Assembly: GCA_023228145.1 (NCBI GenBank)
Contig: JALOBU010000006.1
Coordinates: 1-64,000 of the forward strand
Direction: 5' to 3'
Source: Bacteroidales bacterium
Lineage (GTDB): Bacteria; Bacteroidota; Bacteroidia; Bacteroidales; CAIWKO01
DNA length: 64,000 bases
Position 1 is the stretch's first letter, and every line of letters starts with the position of its first letter. Below are positions 33,946-41,730 of the stretch, in pieces. The notes beneath the pieces are model-generated. The model was not told the DNA's origin, ran no database searches, and saw only the letters and a program-made list of their open reading frames with translations. The position numbers and the translations under genes are program-made.

Positions 33946-35193
33946 TTATGCCACCATAAGAATGGAACGATCTATTTTGTTGATTTTTTCTTCAGCGAAT
34001 TTCCTGCTGATATGCAGGTCGCTGGTGTCATTATTCGATGGCATTTCAAACATGGCATCTGTCATGATAATTTCAAAAATAGACCTGAGCCCGCGGGCGC
34101 CAAGTTTAAATTCAATGGCTTTTTCAACAATCAGATCCAGGGCAGCCTCGTCATAAGTCAGTTTGATGTTGTCCATCTCGAACAGTTTGACATATTGTTT
34201 TGTAAGGGCGTTTTTAGGTTCTGTGAGTATGCGTTTCAGGGCGTTTTGGTCGAGAGGGTTTAGGTGGCAGATAATGGGCAGGCGGCCTACCAGTTCGGGA
34301 ATGAGCCCGTAACTTTTTAAGTCTTGCGGAGCCACATACTGTATCAGGTTGTCTTTATTGATATTTTCACGCTTGGAACCTGCAGCATAGCCTATCATGC
34401 TTGTCATCAGCCGGGAGCCTATTTTATTTTCTATTCCGTCGAAAGCGCCGCCGCAGATAAACAAAATATTTTCAGTGTTTATTTGTATCATGCGTTGTTC
34501 GGGGTGTTTTCTCCCTCCCTGCGGCGCTACATTTACTATTGAACCTTCAAGCAGTTTGAGCATGGCCTGTTGCACGCCTTCACCCGAAACGTCTCGGGTG
34601 ATGGATGGATTGTCGCTCTTACGGGCAATCTTGTCAATTTCATCAATAAACACTATGCCTTTTTCCGCTTCTTCCACATTATAGTCAGACACTTGCAATA
34701 GTCTTGTAAGAACGCTTTCCACATCTTCTCCCACATAACCGGCTTCAGTTAGTACTGTGGCATCGGCTATGCAGAAAGGTACATGCAGCATTTTGGCAAT
34801 AGTACGGGCAAGTAAGGTTTTGCCTGTTCCGGTTTCTCCTACAAGGATGATATTGGACTTTTCAATTTCTACATCGTCTTTGTCGTTAGCTTTTTTCCCT
34901 AGATTAGATGTGATCCTTTTGTAATGATTATACACAGCAACCGACAATACTTTTTTCGCATTGTCCTGGCCAATAACATATTGGTCAAGGTGTTTTTTTA
35001 TTTCCGATGGCTTTGGTAATTCAAACTTTTTTGGAGAGAAACTTTTTTTTCTGGCACTGTATTCCTCATGCAATATGGATTGTGCCTGTTCCACACAGCC
35101 GTCACATATATGCCCTTCCAAACCTGCGATAAGCAGGTTTACTTCTGCCCTTTTCTTCCCGCAAAAAGAACAATGTTCCAAATCCTTAGCCAT
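33946..35193 (-). CDS. clpX: ATP-dependent Clp protease ATP-binding subunit ClpX
   Basis: A 415-residue AAA+ unfoldase. The C4 zinc-binding domain is CSFCGKK...GHICDGC (8-35). Walker A is GETGTGKT (about 119-126), followed by the pore loop GYVGED, Walker B IVFIDEIDKIARK, and sensor/arginine motifs in VGRLPIICHL and GARGLRSI. The ClpP-docking loop reads MIGYAAG instead of the E. coli IGF form. It recognises tagged substrates and feeds them to ClpP. It is the last gene of tig-clpP-clpX; the gap to clpP is three bases. The YwqK-like gene follows after ten bases, so it may be read through. Confidence 0.97.
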   Translation of the reverse strand: MAKDLEHCSFCGKKRAEVNLLIAGLEGHICDGCVEQAQSILHEEYSARKKSFSPKKFELPKPSEIKKHLDQYVIGQDNAKKVLSVAVYNHYKRITSNLGKKANDKDDVEIEKSNIILVGETGTGKTLLARTIAKMLHVPFCIADATVLTEAGYVGEDVESVLTRLLQVSDYNVEEAEKGIVFIDEIDKIARKSDNPSITRDVSGEGVQQAMLKLLEGSIVNVAPQGGRKHPEQRMIQINTENILFICGGAFDGIENKIGSRLMTSMIGYAAGSKRENINKDNLIQYVAPQDLKSYGLIPELVGRLPIICHLNPLDQNALKRILTEPKNALTKQYVKLFEMDNIKLTYDEAALDLIVEKAIEFKLGARGLRSIFEIIMTDAMFEMPSNNDTSDLHISRKFAEEKINKIDRSILMVA

Positions 35194-35196
35194 TTT

Positions 35197-35871
35197 TTAT
35201 TTTTTAGCTTTGATAAGTACTTCGTCAATCATGCCGTATTTGTGAGCTTCTTCGGCAGTCATCCAATAGTCACGGTCTGCGTCTTTCCATATTTTATTGT
35301 AAGGTTGCCCCGAGTGTTGTGCAATGATTTCGTACAGTTCTTTTTTTAACTTTTGAATCTCGCGTGCTGTAATTTCAATATCCGATGCCTGCCCTTCGGC
35401 TCCTCCCATAGGCTGATGAATCAGGATGCGTGAGTGTTTCAATGCCGTACGTTTTCCGGTGGTGCCGGAGCAAAGAATGATGGCCCCCATGGATGCTGCC
35501 ATACCTGTACAGATAGTCGCCACGTCGGAAGAGATATACTGCATAGTGTCGTAAATGCCCAGTCCAGCATATACCGAGCCGCCGGGAGTGTTCAGATATA
35601 TCTGTATGTCTTTTTTTGAATCTACCGACTCCAGGAAAAGCATTTGTGCCTGGATGATGTTTGCAACATAATCGTCAATGGCTGTGCCTAGAAAGATAAT
35701 CCTGTCCATCATCAGGCGTGAAAAAACATCTACTTCACGGAAGTTTACCTGTCGTTCTTCAATAATGGTACGTGTCATATCTTTTGTAACAGCACTGTAT
35801 TTGTCAAGACGTGAACTGCTGATTCCGAGATGCCTGGTGGCATATTTGCGAAATTCTTTGGATGAATCCAT
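35197..35871 (-). CDS. clpP: ATP-dependent Clp protease proteolytic subunit ClpP
   Basis: A 224-residue serine protease. The catalytic Ser is in TICTGMAASMGAIILC, the His in ILIHQPMGGAEGQASDIEI, and the Asp in KDADRDYWMTAEEAHKYGMIDEVL. The oxyanion and handle helix motifs are complete. An N-terminal extension of about 30 residues (up to DMTRTIIEERQVNFREVD) is slightly longer than in E. coli and is probably a propeptide. It forms the barrel used by ClpX, encoded immediately downstream (gap three bases), and lies two bases after the trigger factor stop codon, so the three are one operon. Confidence 0.96.
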   Translation of the reverse strand: MDSSKEFRKYATRHLGISSSRLDKYSAVTKDMTRTIIEERQVNFREVDVFSRLMMDRIIFLGTAIDDYVANIIQAQMLFLESVDSKKDIQIYLNTPGGSVYAGLGIYDTMQYISSDVATICTGMAASMGAIILCSGTTGKRTALKHSRILIHQPMGGAEGQASDIEITAREIQKLKKELYEIIAQHSGQPYNKIWKDADRDYWMTAEEAHKYGMIDEVLIKAKK

Positions 35872-35873
35872 AT

Positions 35874-37274
35874 TTATTGATTTGAAGTGGTTAATAATTT
35901 TACAAAGTCTTCGTAAGTAACGTCAACATTGGTGATTTTAATTTTACTGGTAAGAAAATTAAACAATTTGTCTTCAAAGAGCTTGTCGTTGATACGTTTC
36001 ATCTCTTCCTGGTTTTTCATAACATTTTCAGCTATTTTGTCAAGCTCTGCATCATCAAGCTTATGTTCGTGTTCGTGCTCATTCTCATGAGCATGCTCAT
36101 GATGATGCTCATGTTCATGAGCTTTACGAAAATAATCTTTTATAAACTCCTTGGTTTCTTCTGTTGTAACATACAATTGATGTTCTTTAACAATTTTATT
36201 TTCAATAAGCTGCCATTTTACAACTTTTTTGTGCTGGTCGTAATCGGCTTCTATTTTATCTTTTGTGAGTTTTTCATCTGATTTAGTTTCGAGTAGGTAT
36301 CTTTTCAAAAATGCATCGGGGAGGTCGAAACTTGTTTTTTCGATGATTGCTTCTGTGATGTCGTTATGGAGTTTTCTCTGTGTTTCTTTTTTGTATGATT
36401 CTTCTGCGTCGCGGCGTATTCTTTGGCGCATTTCTTCGTAAGAGGCAATGGTTTCGTTGGGATATATTTTTTTATAAAATTCTTCATTCAGCTCAGCGGG
36501 TTTGTTTCGGCTGATTTCTGTAATAGTAAATCTGAAGGAAGAATTTATTTCTCCAAGTTCTTCTTTCTTTTTGCCAATAAAATATGCGGCTTCGTAATCG
36601 GAACGGGCCAGCTTTTTGGGGTCAACTACTAACGCGTCATCTTTTTTAAGCCCAAGAAACTGTGCTTTTATTTTTTCATCAGGAATATGTTCCATATAAA
36701 TGAAAGCAGTGTTTTTAATTCCGTTTTCTTTGGGTTCATTTTTATCATCAAGTTCTGCAAATTCTCCCGAAATCATGTCGTTTTCTTCGATTATTTCAGC
36801 TTTTTCAAACTCCCCATATCTTTTACGCATTTCGTTCAGGTACTTATCTACAGTTTCTTCAGTAACGCCGATGGTGTATTGATTCACGGAGATGCTTTCG
36901 GAAATGTCCACTGTAAATTCTGGTGCCAGGGCAATGTCAAAGTAAAACGCAAAATTAGTTTCTGTGTCCAGGTCTACGGGTTTGTTTTTTTCTTCATTGG
37001 GAAGTGGAGCGGCGAGGATTTCAATTTTGTTTTCATCGAGAAATTTATACAGACCATCGCTGTATTCCTTGTTAACGACGTCATAGATAACAGCTTTACC
37101 GTACATTTTTTTAATCATTCCGAAAGGTACTTTTCCCGGACGAAATCCGGGCATATTGGCTTTTCGCTGGTAATCTTTCAGTTGTTTGTCAACTTTTTCC
37201 TGGTAATCTGCCGGCTGGAGTTCAATCTGTATTGTTGCGGTCAGGTCTCCGGTCTTCTCCTGTGTGATGTTCAT
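35874..37274 (-). CDS. tig: Trigger factor (ribosome-associated chaperone and PPIase) with His-rich insertion
   Basis: A 466-residue protein. The N-terminal ribosome-binding domain holds a variant of the signature loop: ANMPGFRPGKVPFGMIKKMYG, with FRPGKVP matching the GFRxGKxP motif. A PPIase-like middle (about 150-240) and C-terminal chaperone arms follow. Between residues 386 and 404 lies an insertion with ten His in nineteen residues, alternating with Glu, absent from the usual E. coli layout and capable of binding metal. The gene is 32 bp downstream of tRNA-Leu with no terminator between, and two bases upstream of clpP. Confidence 0.93.
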   Translation of the reverse strand: MNITQEKTGDLTATIQIELQPADYQEKVDKQLKDYQRKANMPGFRPGKVPFGMIKKMYGKAVIYDVVNKEYSDGLYKFLDENKIEILAAPLPNEEKNKPVDLDTETNFAFYFDIALAPEFTVDISESISVNQYTIGVTEETVDKYLNEMRKRYGEFEKAEIIEENDMISGEFAELDDKNEPKENGIKNTAFIYMEHIPDEKIKAQFLGLKKDDALVVDPKKLARSDYEAAYFIGKKKEELGEINSSFRFTITEISRNKPAELNEEFYKKIYPNETIASYEEMRQRIRRDAEESYKKETQRKLHNDITEAIIEKTSFDLPDAFLKRYLLETKSDEKLTKDKIEADYDQHKKVVKWQLIENKIVKEHQLYVTTEETKEFIKDYFRKAHEHEHHHEHAHENEHEHEHKLDDAELDKIAENVMKNQEEMKRINDKLFEDKLFNFLTSKIKITNVDVTYEDFVKLLTTSNQ

Positions 37275-37306
37275 TTGTAAGGTTTTATTTTAAGTTCTAT
37301 ATTCTG

Positions 37307-37388
37307 TGCGGATGAAGGGACTCGAACCCCCACTCCTTTCGGAACCAGATCCTAAGTCTGGCGCGGCTACCAATTACGCCACATCCGC
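37307..37388 (-). tRNA. tRNA-Leu(UAG)
   Basis: Reverse complement folds as a class II tRNA: acceptor GCGGATG/CATCCGC, anticodon stem CCAGA/TCTGG with loop CTTAGGA (anticodon TAG at plus 37352-37354), variable arm TTCCGAAAGGA, T arm GGGGGTTCGAGTCCC. Discriminator A, CCA not encoded. The -7 box lies at plus 37399-37406. Confidence 0.95.
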
Positions 37389-37398
37389 AATTTTTTTG

Positions 37399-37406
37399 CA
37401 AAGATA
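37399..37406 (-). promoter_or_regulatory. -7 box (TATCTTTG) of tRNA-Leu, possibly also tig-clpP-clpX
   Basis: A minus-strand TAnnTTTG element 11 bases before the tRNA. No second box was found between the tRNA and tig. Confidence 0.7.
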
Positions 37407-37432
37407 CATTTTTATTTTGTGATAAACAGTGT

Positions 37433-38737
37433 TTACTTTCTCCTGATTTCAGCACCGATATTTCTGAGTCTTTCGTCAATATTTTGATACCCTCGGTCAA
37501 TTTGTTCAATATTATGGATTGTGCTCTTGCCTTCTGCCGACAGTGCGGCTATCAGCAATGCTACTCCGGCCCTAATGTCGGGCGATGTCATAGAGATGCC
37601 CCGTAGTGGGTACTGGCGGGCGAGACCAATTACTGTTGCACGGTGAGGGTCGCACAATATGATTTTTGCCCCCATATCTATAAGTTTATCAACAAAGAAC
37701 AAACGGCTTTCAAACATTTTTTGATGAATGAGCACGCTACCCTTAGCCTGCGTGGCCACTACCAGTGCCACACTGATAAGGTCAGGGGTGAAGCCCGGCC
37801 AGGGGGCATCGGAAATTGTAAGTATGGAGCCGTCGATATAATTTTCTATTTCGTATATGTCCTGTGCCGGAACAAAAATATCGTCACCCAGGAGTTCAAA
37901 ATGTATTCCCATCCGTTTGAATACATCGGGTATTATACCCAGATGTTCATACCTGACATTCTTTATCCTTAACTCCGATTTTGTCATGGCGGCAAGGCCT
38001 ATAAAACTTCCCACTTCTATCATGTCGGGCAACAGTTTGTGTTCACAACCGTGCAGTTCTTTCACACCTTCAATGGTAAGCAGGTTAGAACGTATGCCGC
38101 TAATTTTTGCGCCCATATTATTCAGCATGGTGCAAAGCTGTACGATATAGGGCTCACATGCGGCATTAAAAATGCTTGTCGTTCCTTCGGCCAGTACTGC
38201 CCCCATGATGATGTTGGCAGTACCGGTTACCGAGGCTTCATCGAGCAGCATACTACAGCCTGTCAATTTTGCTGCGCTGATTTTATAAATATTATGCTTG
38301 TAGTTATAATCGAATTTTGCTCCCAGTTTTTCAAAACCTATGATGTGTGTATCGAGGCGGCGGCGGCCTATCTTATCGCCACCGGGTTTAGGCATATATG
38401 CTTTGCCAAAACGAGCCAGCAAAGGGCCTATCAGCATTACCGAGCCGCGCAGGCTGGTGGCTTTTGCAAGAAATTGTTCCGATGTGATGTAATCCAGATT
38501 AATATTATCTGCTCTGAAAGAATAAATACCTTCGGCTGTTTTATTCACTTCAACCCCCAGACCGGCGAGCAAATCAATCAGTTTATTAACGTCATTGATA
38601 TTTGGCACATTACTAATAGTAACTTTTCCGGAGGTTAGCACAGTGGCACACAATACCTGCAGGGCTTCGTTTTTGGCTCCCTGCGGGATGATATCGCCTT
38701 TTAGGCTTATTCCTCCGTTTATTTCAAATGATTTCAT
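37433..38737 (-). CDS. murA: UDP-N-acetylglucosamine 1-carboxyvinyltransferase MurA, Cys-to-Asp type
   Basis: A 434-residue protein catalysing the first committed step of peptidoglycan synthesis, in the cytoplasm. The inside-out alpha/beta barrel signature is clear: GAKNEALQVLCATVLTSG, the catalytic loop PGGDKIGRRRLDTHI, SVTGTANIIMGAVLAEG, RADIRAGVALLIAALSAEG near the end. At the loop position where E. coli MurA has Cys115, the residue is Asp (D121 here). This form is known in other bacteria and makes the enzyme insensitive to fosfomycin. The start at 38737 (MKSFEINGG) is chosen over a TTG at 38746 because the -7 box TAATTTTG (plus 38744-38751) covers the latter. The leader is zero or a few bases. 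Confidence 0.93.
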   Translation of the reverse strand: MKSFEINGGISLKGDIIPQGAKNEALQVLCATVLTSGKVTISNVPNINDVNKLIDLLAGLGVEVNKTAEGIYSFRADNINLDYITSEQFLAKATSLRGSVMLIGPLLARFGKAYMPKPGGDKIGRRRLDTHIIGFEKLGAKFDYNYKHNIYKISAAKLTGCSMLLDEASVTGTANIIMGAVLAEGTTSIFNAACEPYIVQLCTMLNNMGAKISGIRSNLLTIEGVKELHGCEHKLLPDMIEVGSFIGLAAMTKSELRIKNVRYEHLGIIPDVFKRMGIHFELLGDDIFVPAQDIYEIENYIDGSILTISDAPWPGFTPDLISVALVVATQAKGSVLIHQKMFESRLFFVDKLIDMGAKIILCDPHRATVIGLARQYPLRGISMTSPDIRAGVALLIAALSAEGKSTIHNIEQIDRGYQNIDERLRNIGAEIRRK

Positions 38738-38743
38738 GGCTCT

Positions 38744-38751
38744 CAAAATTA
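38744..38751 (-). promoter_or_regulatory. -7 box (TAATTTTG) of murA, near-leaderless
   Basis: The box ends seven bases before the ATG at 38737, so transcription would start at or beside the start codon. A TATATATTTTGG further upstream is an alternative, but its spacing between TA and TTTG is one base too long. Confidence 0.5.
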
Positions 38752-38909
38752 TGTGGCTGCTAAATTAAAACCAAAATATATAAAATAAACAACACAGGTG
38801 TATTTTTTATTCACAAAACACGCCCGTTTTCTTAAAAATTACTTAATCCACAGCGCTACGATATAACAAATGAATTAAATACCCAATGGTATGGCTCCGG
38901 CTTGCTTTA

Positions 38910-39815
38910 TCAGGCCATCATAGCAGCAAGCGCTATGGAATACATTTTTGTTTTTTCGCTGTCGCCGCGTGAAGTTAAGATAGCCGGAACTTTTGCACCT
39001 ACCACGACAGCTCCCAGTTCAGCGCCGGCAAGCTTTGTGTTGGCTTTGAAAAAAACATTCCCAGATTCAATATTAGGAAATAATATACCGTCAGCATCTC
39101 CTGCCACAGGGCTTTTCAGTTTTTTTATCTGTACACTTTCCATGTCAATGCAAACATCCATGGCGAGGGGGCCGTCAACTGTGCCGCCTTTAATTTGGCC
39201 GCGGTCAGCCATTTTCGACAGTATGGCGGCATCTATGCAGGCTGGCATGCTTAGGGAAACCTGTTCGGTGGCTGCCAGAACGGCAATTTTTGGATTATCA
39301 ATCCCCAGAGCATGGGCAGTTTGAATGATGAAGTTTAAAATTGCAATCTTTTGTTTCAGGTCAGGAAGAGGTATGATGGCAACATCACTTACAATAAGAA
39401 GCTTGGGATACCTTGGGGTCTCAATCACGGTAACATGGCTGAGAGTAGCATTGGAGTTTACCATCAGTCCTTTTTCCTTGTTGAGAATAGCTCTCATGTA
39501 CTTATCTGAGCTGACTAACCCTTTCATCAGTATTTTTCCTTCTCCGGAATTGATAAGTTCCACAGCTTTCTCAGCTGCTTTCATTTCATCGGCTTCCTGA
39601 ACGATTTTAAATTTATTAATTTTAATATTCATCTCCTTGCATACGTCTTCAATGGTTTTTTTATCCCCCACAAGAGTGGCTTCCACAAGTCCAAGGTCAA
39701 TAGCTTTGCTGATAGCTCCTATCGTATGTGAGTCGTTGGCATATGCTGCCACTAGGCGTTTGCTTTCCCTGCTTTTCAAAATTTCAAGCATTTGTTCCAG
39801 TCTGGTAATCTGCAT
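38910..39815 (-). CDS. Phosphate acetyl/butyryltransferase (Ptb family)
   Basis: About 301 residues from MQITRLEQML. It matches the PTA_PTB fold: MLEILKSRESKRLVAAYANDSHTIGAISKA (the N-terminal domain), ILMKGLVSSDKYMRAILNKEKGLM, LLIVSDVAIIPLPDLKQKI, NPKIAVLAATEQVS and GTVDGPLAMDVCIDMESV. It is closer to phosphate butyryltransferase than to Pta, so it converts butyryl- or related acyl-CoA to the acyl phosphate in fermentation. No kinase (buk) gene is visible on either side. The start at 39815 is fixed by one of the few strong Shine-Dalgarno sequences in this window, AAAGGAG at plus 39822-39828. Confidence 0.85.
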   Translation of the reverse strand: MQITRLEQMLEILKSRESKRLVAAYANDSHTIGAISKAIDLGLVEATLVGDKKTIEDVCKEMNIKINKFKIVQEADEMKAAEKAVELINSGEGKILMKGLVSSDKYMRAILNKEKGLMVNSNATLSHVTVIETPRYPKLLIVSDVAIIPLPDLKQKIAILNFIIQTAHALGIDNPKIAVLAATEQVSLSMPACIDAAILSKMADRGQIKGGTVDGPLAMDVCIDMESVQIKKLKSPVAGDADGILFPNIESGNVFFKANTKLAGAELGAVVVGAKVPAILTSRGDSEKTKMYSIALAAMMA

Positions 39816-39821
39816 TAAATA

Positions 39822-39828
39822 CTCCTTT
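39822..39828 (-). promoter_or_regulatory. Strong Shine-Dalgarno site of the Ptb gene
   Basis: AAAGGAG six bases before ATG 39815 on the minus strand. It decides the start against a frame open to 39869 and stands out in a genome that rarely uses such sites. Confidence 0.75.
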
Positions 39829-39849
39829 CTTTTAGTTTTTTTTGTATTA

Positions 39850-41118
39850 TTATTTTGTGTAAAAATCAATCATCTTTTCAATGGCAAGGGTACAAACCCT
39901 GCAAAAATTGTCCACGGAAATGGACTTCATGGTACAGTCGTAAGATGGGCGGTAAACGCCTTTGGTAACATAACCTCCGCCTTCAAAAACCCCGACTTTG
40001 TTTTTGTATTTCGGGTCGTTGGGTGTAGGTATCGGCGTATCCTTGTCAACAAGGATTTTCCATTTGGAATCAAAGTCAACCAGCGTTGTGAGGTTAGGAT
40101 CAGGAGGTTCTACGTCCAAAGGATAAAAGTCGTTGTATGAAGTTTCTGAATCATAATATTCGTCACCCAGCCCTGCAAAGGAATGCCCGAATTCATGTGT
40201 GAAAATATACTCAGCATAGGGGTTATTGTTTACACTGAAAGCGTAATGATTATAAATAGCCCCGCCACCATACTTGGAAGTGTTTGCAATAATGTAAATC
40301 TGGTCGTAGGGTGCATTGGAAGCTACGTTCCTCAAAGCTTTATTTTCGGAGGTCATCAGGTACCTGTCAAGGTCAAATGTATAAAACCTTGAGCCTACCA
40401 GAGTATTTTTCCAGATTCCCTGCCCCGGGACATCACTTCCCGATTCTTTGGAAGGCGCCTTGATGGCCCAGATATTAAATTTGTTTTTATTTTGTTTGTA
40501 TGGACTGGCGTTAAAAAGGTAGGTGGCAAAGGTGTTGGCATCTTGTATAAACTTATCCATTTCGGAAGAAGTATAACCTTCAGGAATTACAACGATATCA
40601 ACTTTAGCAGCTGGATCACCGGATTGAAGTATCGTTGTTTTTGGATATTCCTGCCTGCGTTCTTTTACAATAAAGTAATTTTTAGGGTCAACAATATATT
40701 CAAATTTCTTTTCATAAATACCCTTTCTGTTGCGGGAATGAAATTCACATTTTACCTTTTTTTTAGGGAAAGGTATGGTAACAGTTTCAGAAAAAGTCCT
40801 GTAAGTTGTTTTTGCTTCGTTGGTGGTTTGCCATTCCTGGAACAATGTATTGTAAGAATAGGAGTAAATCAGGGTGTTTTTTTCAGTATCATAAACCAAC
40901 AACTTGTATTTTCCATAATTGAAAATATCCAGCAGGTTCACTTTTGAGCCGCCCCAATATGGTTCCTCTATCAGTTCATCAATTGAATATATTTCCATGG
41001 TGTTGTTTCCTGTGTGATAATAATCGATGCGGAGGGTTTTGTTTTCAAAATAATCATCAAAACCTGCCTGTAAATTCAGGCCAATGACACAGAGCACAGA
41101 AAAAAATAATGTTTTCAT
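39850..41118 (-). CDS. IgA-peptidase M64-family secreted metallopeptidase
   Basis: A 422-residue protein with a signal peptide (cleavage near LQAGF). The N-terminal half is a beta domain (about 25-170). The peptidase part starts at KVDIVVIPEGYTSSEMDKFIQDANTFATYLFNASPY, the M64 opening, and contains the zinc site HEFGHSFAGLGDEYYD (HExxH plus downstream Glu/Asp). Four Cys lie near the end (DCTMKSISVDNFCRVC). M64 was named after an IgA-cleaving enzyme of Clostridium ramosum; here it is simply a predicted exported protease. It lacks an obvious T9SS tail. The gene ends 34 bp before the Ptb start. Confidence 0.88.
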   Translation of the reverse strand: MKTLFFSVLCVIGLNLQAGFDDYFENKTLRIDYYHTGNNTMEIYSIDELIEEPYWGGSKVNLLDIFNYGKYKLLVYDTEKNTLIYSYSYNTLFQEWQTTNEAKTTYRTFSETVTIPFPKKKVKCEFHSRNRKGIYEKKFEYIVDPKNYFIVKERRQEYPKTTILQSGDPAAKVDIVVIPEGYTSSEMDKFIQDANTFATYLFNASPYKQNKNKFNIWAIKAPSKESGSDVPGQGIWKNTLVGSRFYTFDLDRYLMTSENKALRNVASNAPYDQIYIIANTSKYGGGAIYNHYAFSVNNNPYAEYIFTHEFGHSFAGLGDEYYDSETSYNDFYPLDVEPPDPNLTTLVDFDSKWKILVDKDTPIPTPNDPKYKNKVGVFEGGGYVTKGVYRPSYDCTMKSISVDNFCRVCTLAIEKMIDFYTK

Positions 41119-41256
41119 AAAATTGGCTTTTAATCAAAATGCGAAATAAATAATTTTATTGTGCAAAATACATTTTTTTTGAAAAATCAACTCATATGTG
41201 ATAAGTCTTAATAAAATTTTTGTTTAAATATTATTGACTTTTGTATGATTTTGTAT

Positions 41257-41264
41257 TATTTTTG
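41257..41264 (+). promoter_or_regulatory. -7 box (TATTTTTG) of the 41296 gene
   Basis: A TAnnTTTG element with a leader of roughly 25 bases to ATG 41296. Several other TTTG-like words precede it, so the -33 element is not certain. Confidence 0.5.
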
Positions 41265-41295
41265 TTTTTTTTTAGTATAAATTAAATACAATTTT

Positions 41296-41691
41296 ATGAA
41301 TACAATGACGATCATTGCCTATTTATTAGCTTTAGTAGGCGTAATTATTGGCTTTATGGGCTTGATAATAATTATAAAGGGGTTTGCAGATAAAAGCAAT
41401 AAGAAAATACATCTTGGAACGATACTGGTATGTATCACACTTGCCATAGCTGTTACAGGTGGATTTTGCGCAGCAAGACATGCAATTAAATTTGTACGTT
41501 ATCATGCTTCTGAGTGTCAAAAAGGCCAAATGGATTTCAACAAATGCTGCGGGTTTAAGTTTAATCACAAAGGAATGTGCGCTTCAGGAGACACAACAAT
41601 TACAAGTGATTCAACATGTGTAAAAGTAATTGTTGAAAAAACTTGCGTCAAGGAAGGCGAAAAATCTCCTTGTCCGCATCATAATAAATAA
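41296..41691 (+). CDS. Hypothetical membrane protein with Cys-rich tail
   Basis: A 131-residue protein. Two transmembrane helices (about 4-27 and 42-60, with GFMGLIIIIKGFADKSNKKIHLG between) are followed by a 70-residue tail with eight or so cysteines: CAARHAIKFVRYHASECQKG, FNKCCGFKFN, GMCASGD, DSTCVKVIVEKTCVKEGEKSPCPHHNK. The tail would lie outside if the helices form a hairpin with both ends in. No family is recognised. Metal or disulfide chemistry is suggested by composition only. Confidence 0.6.
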   Translation: MNTMTIIAYLLALVGVIIGFMGLIIIIKGFADKSNKKIHLGTILVCITLAIAVTGGFCAARHAIKFVRYHASECQKGQMDFNKCCGFKFNHKGMCASGDTTITSDSTCVKVIVEKTCVKEGEKSPCPHHNK

Positions 41692-41730
41692 TTCGGTTTC
41701 ATCCGGGTTAAAAATAGCATTGCATTGTTG

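Noticed and set aside
36063..36281. Met-rich plus-strand frame of 72 codons
   Set aside because: It is the antisense of the His codons of trigger factor (CAT read as ATG).
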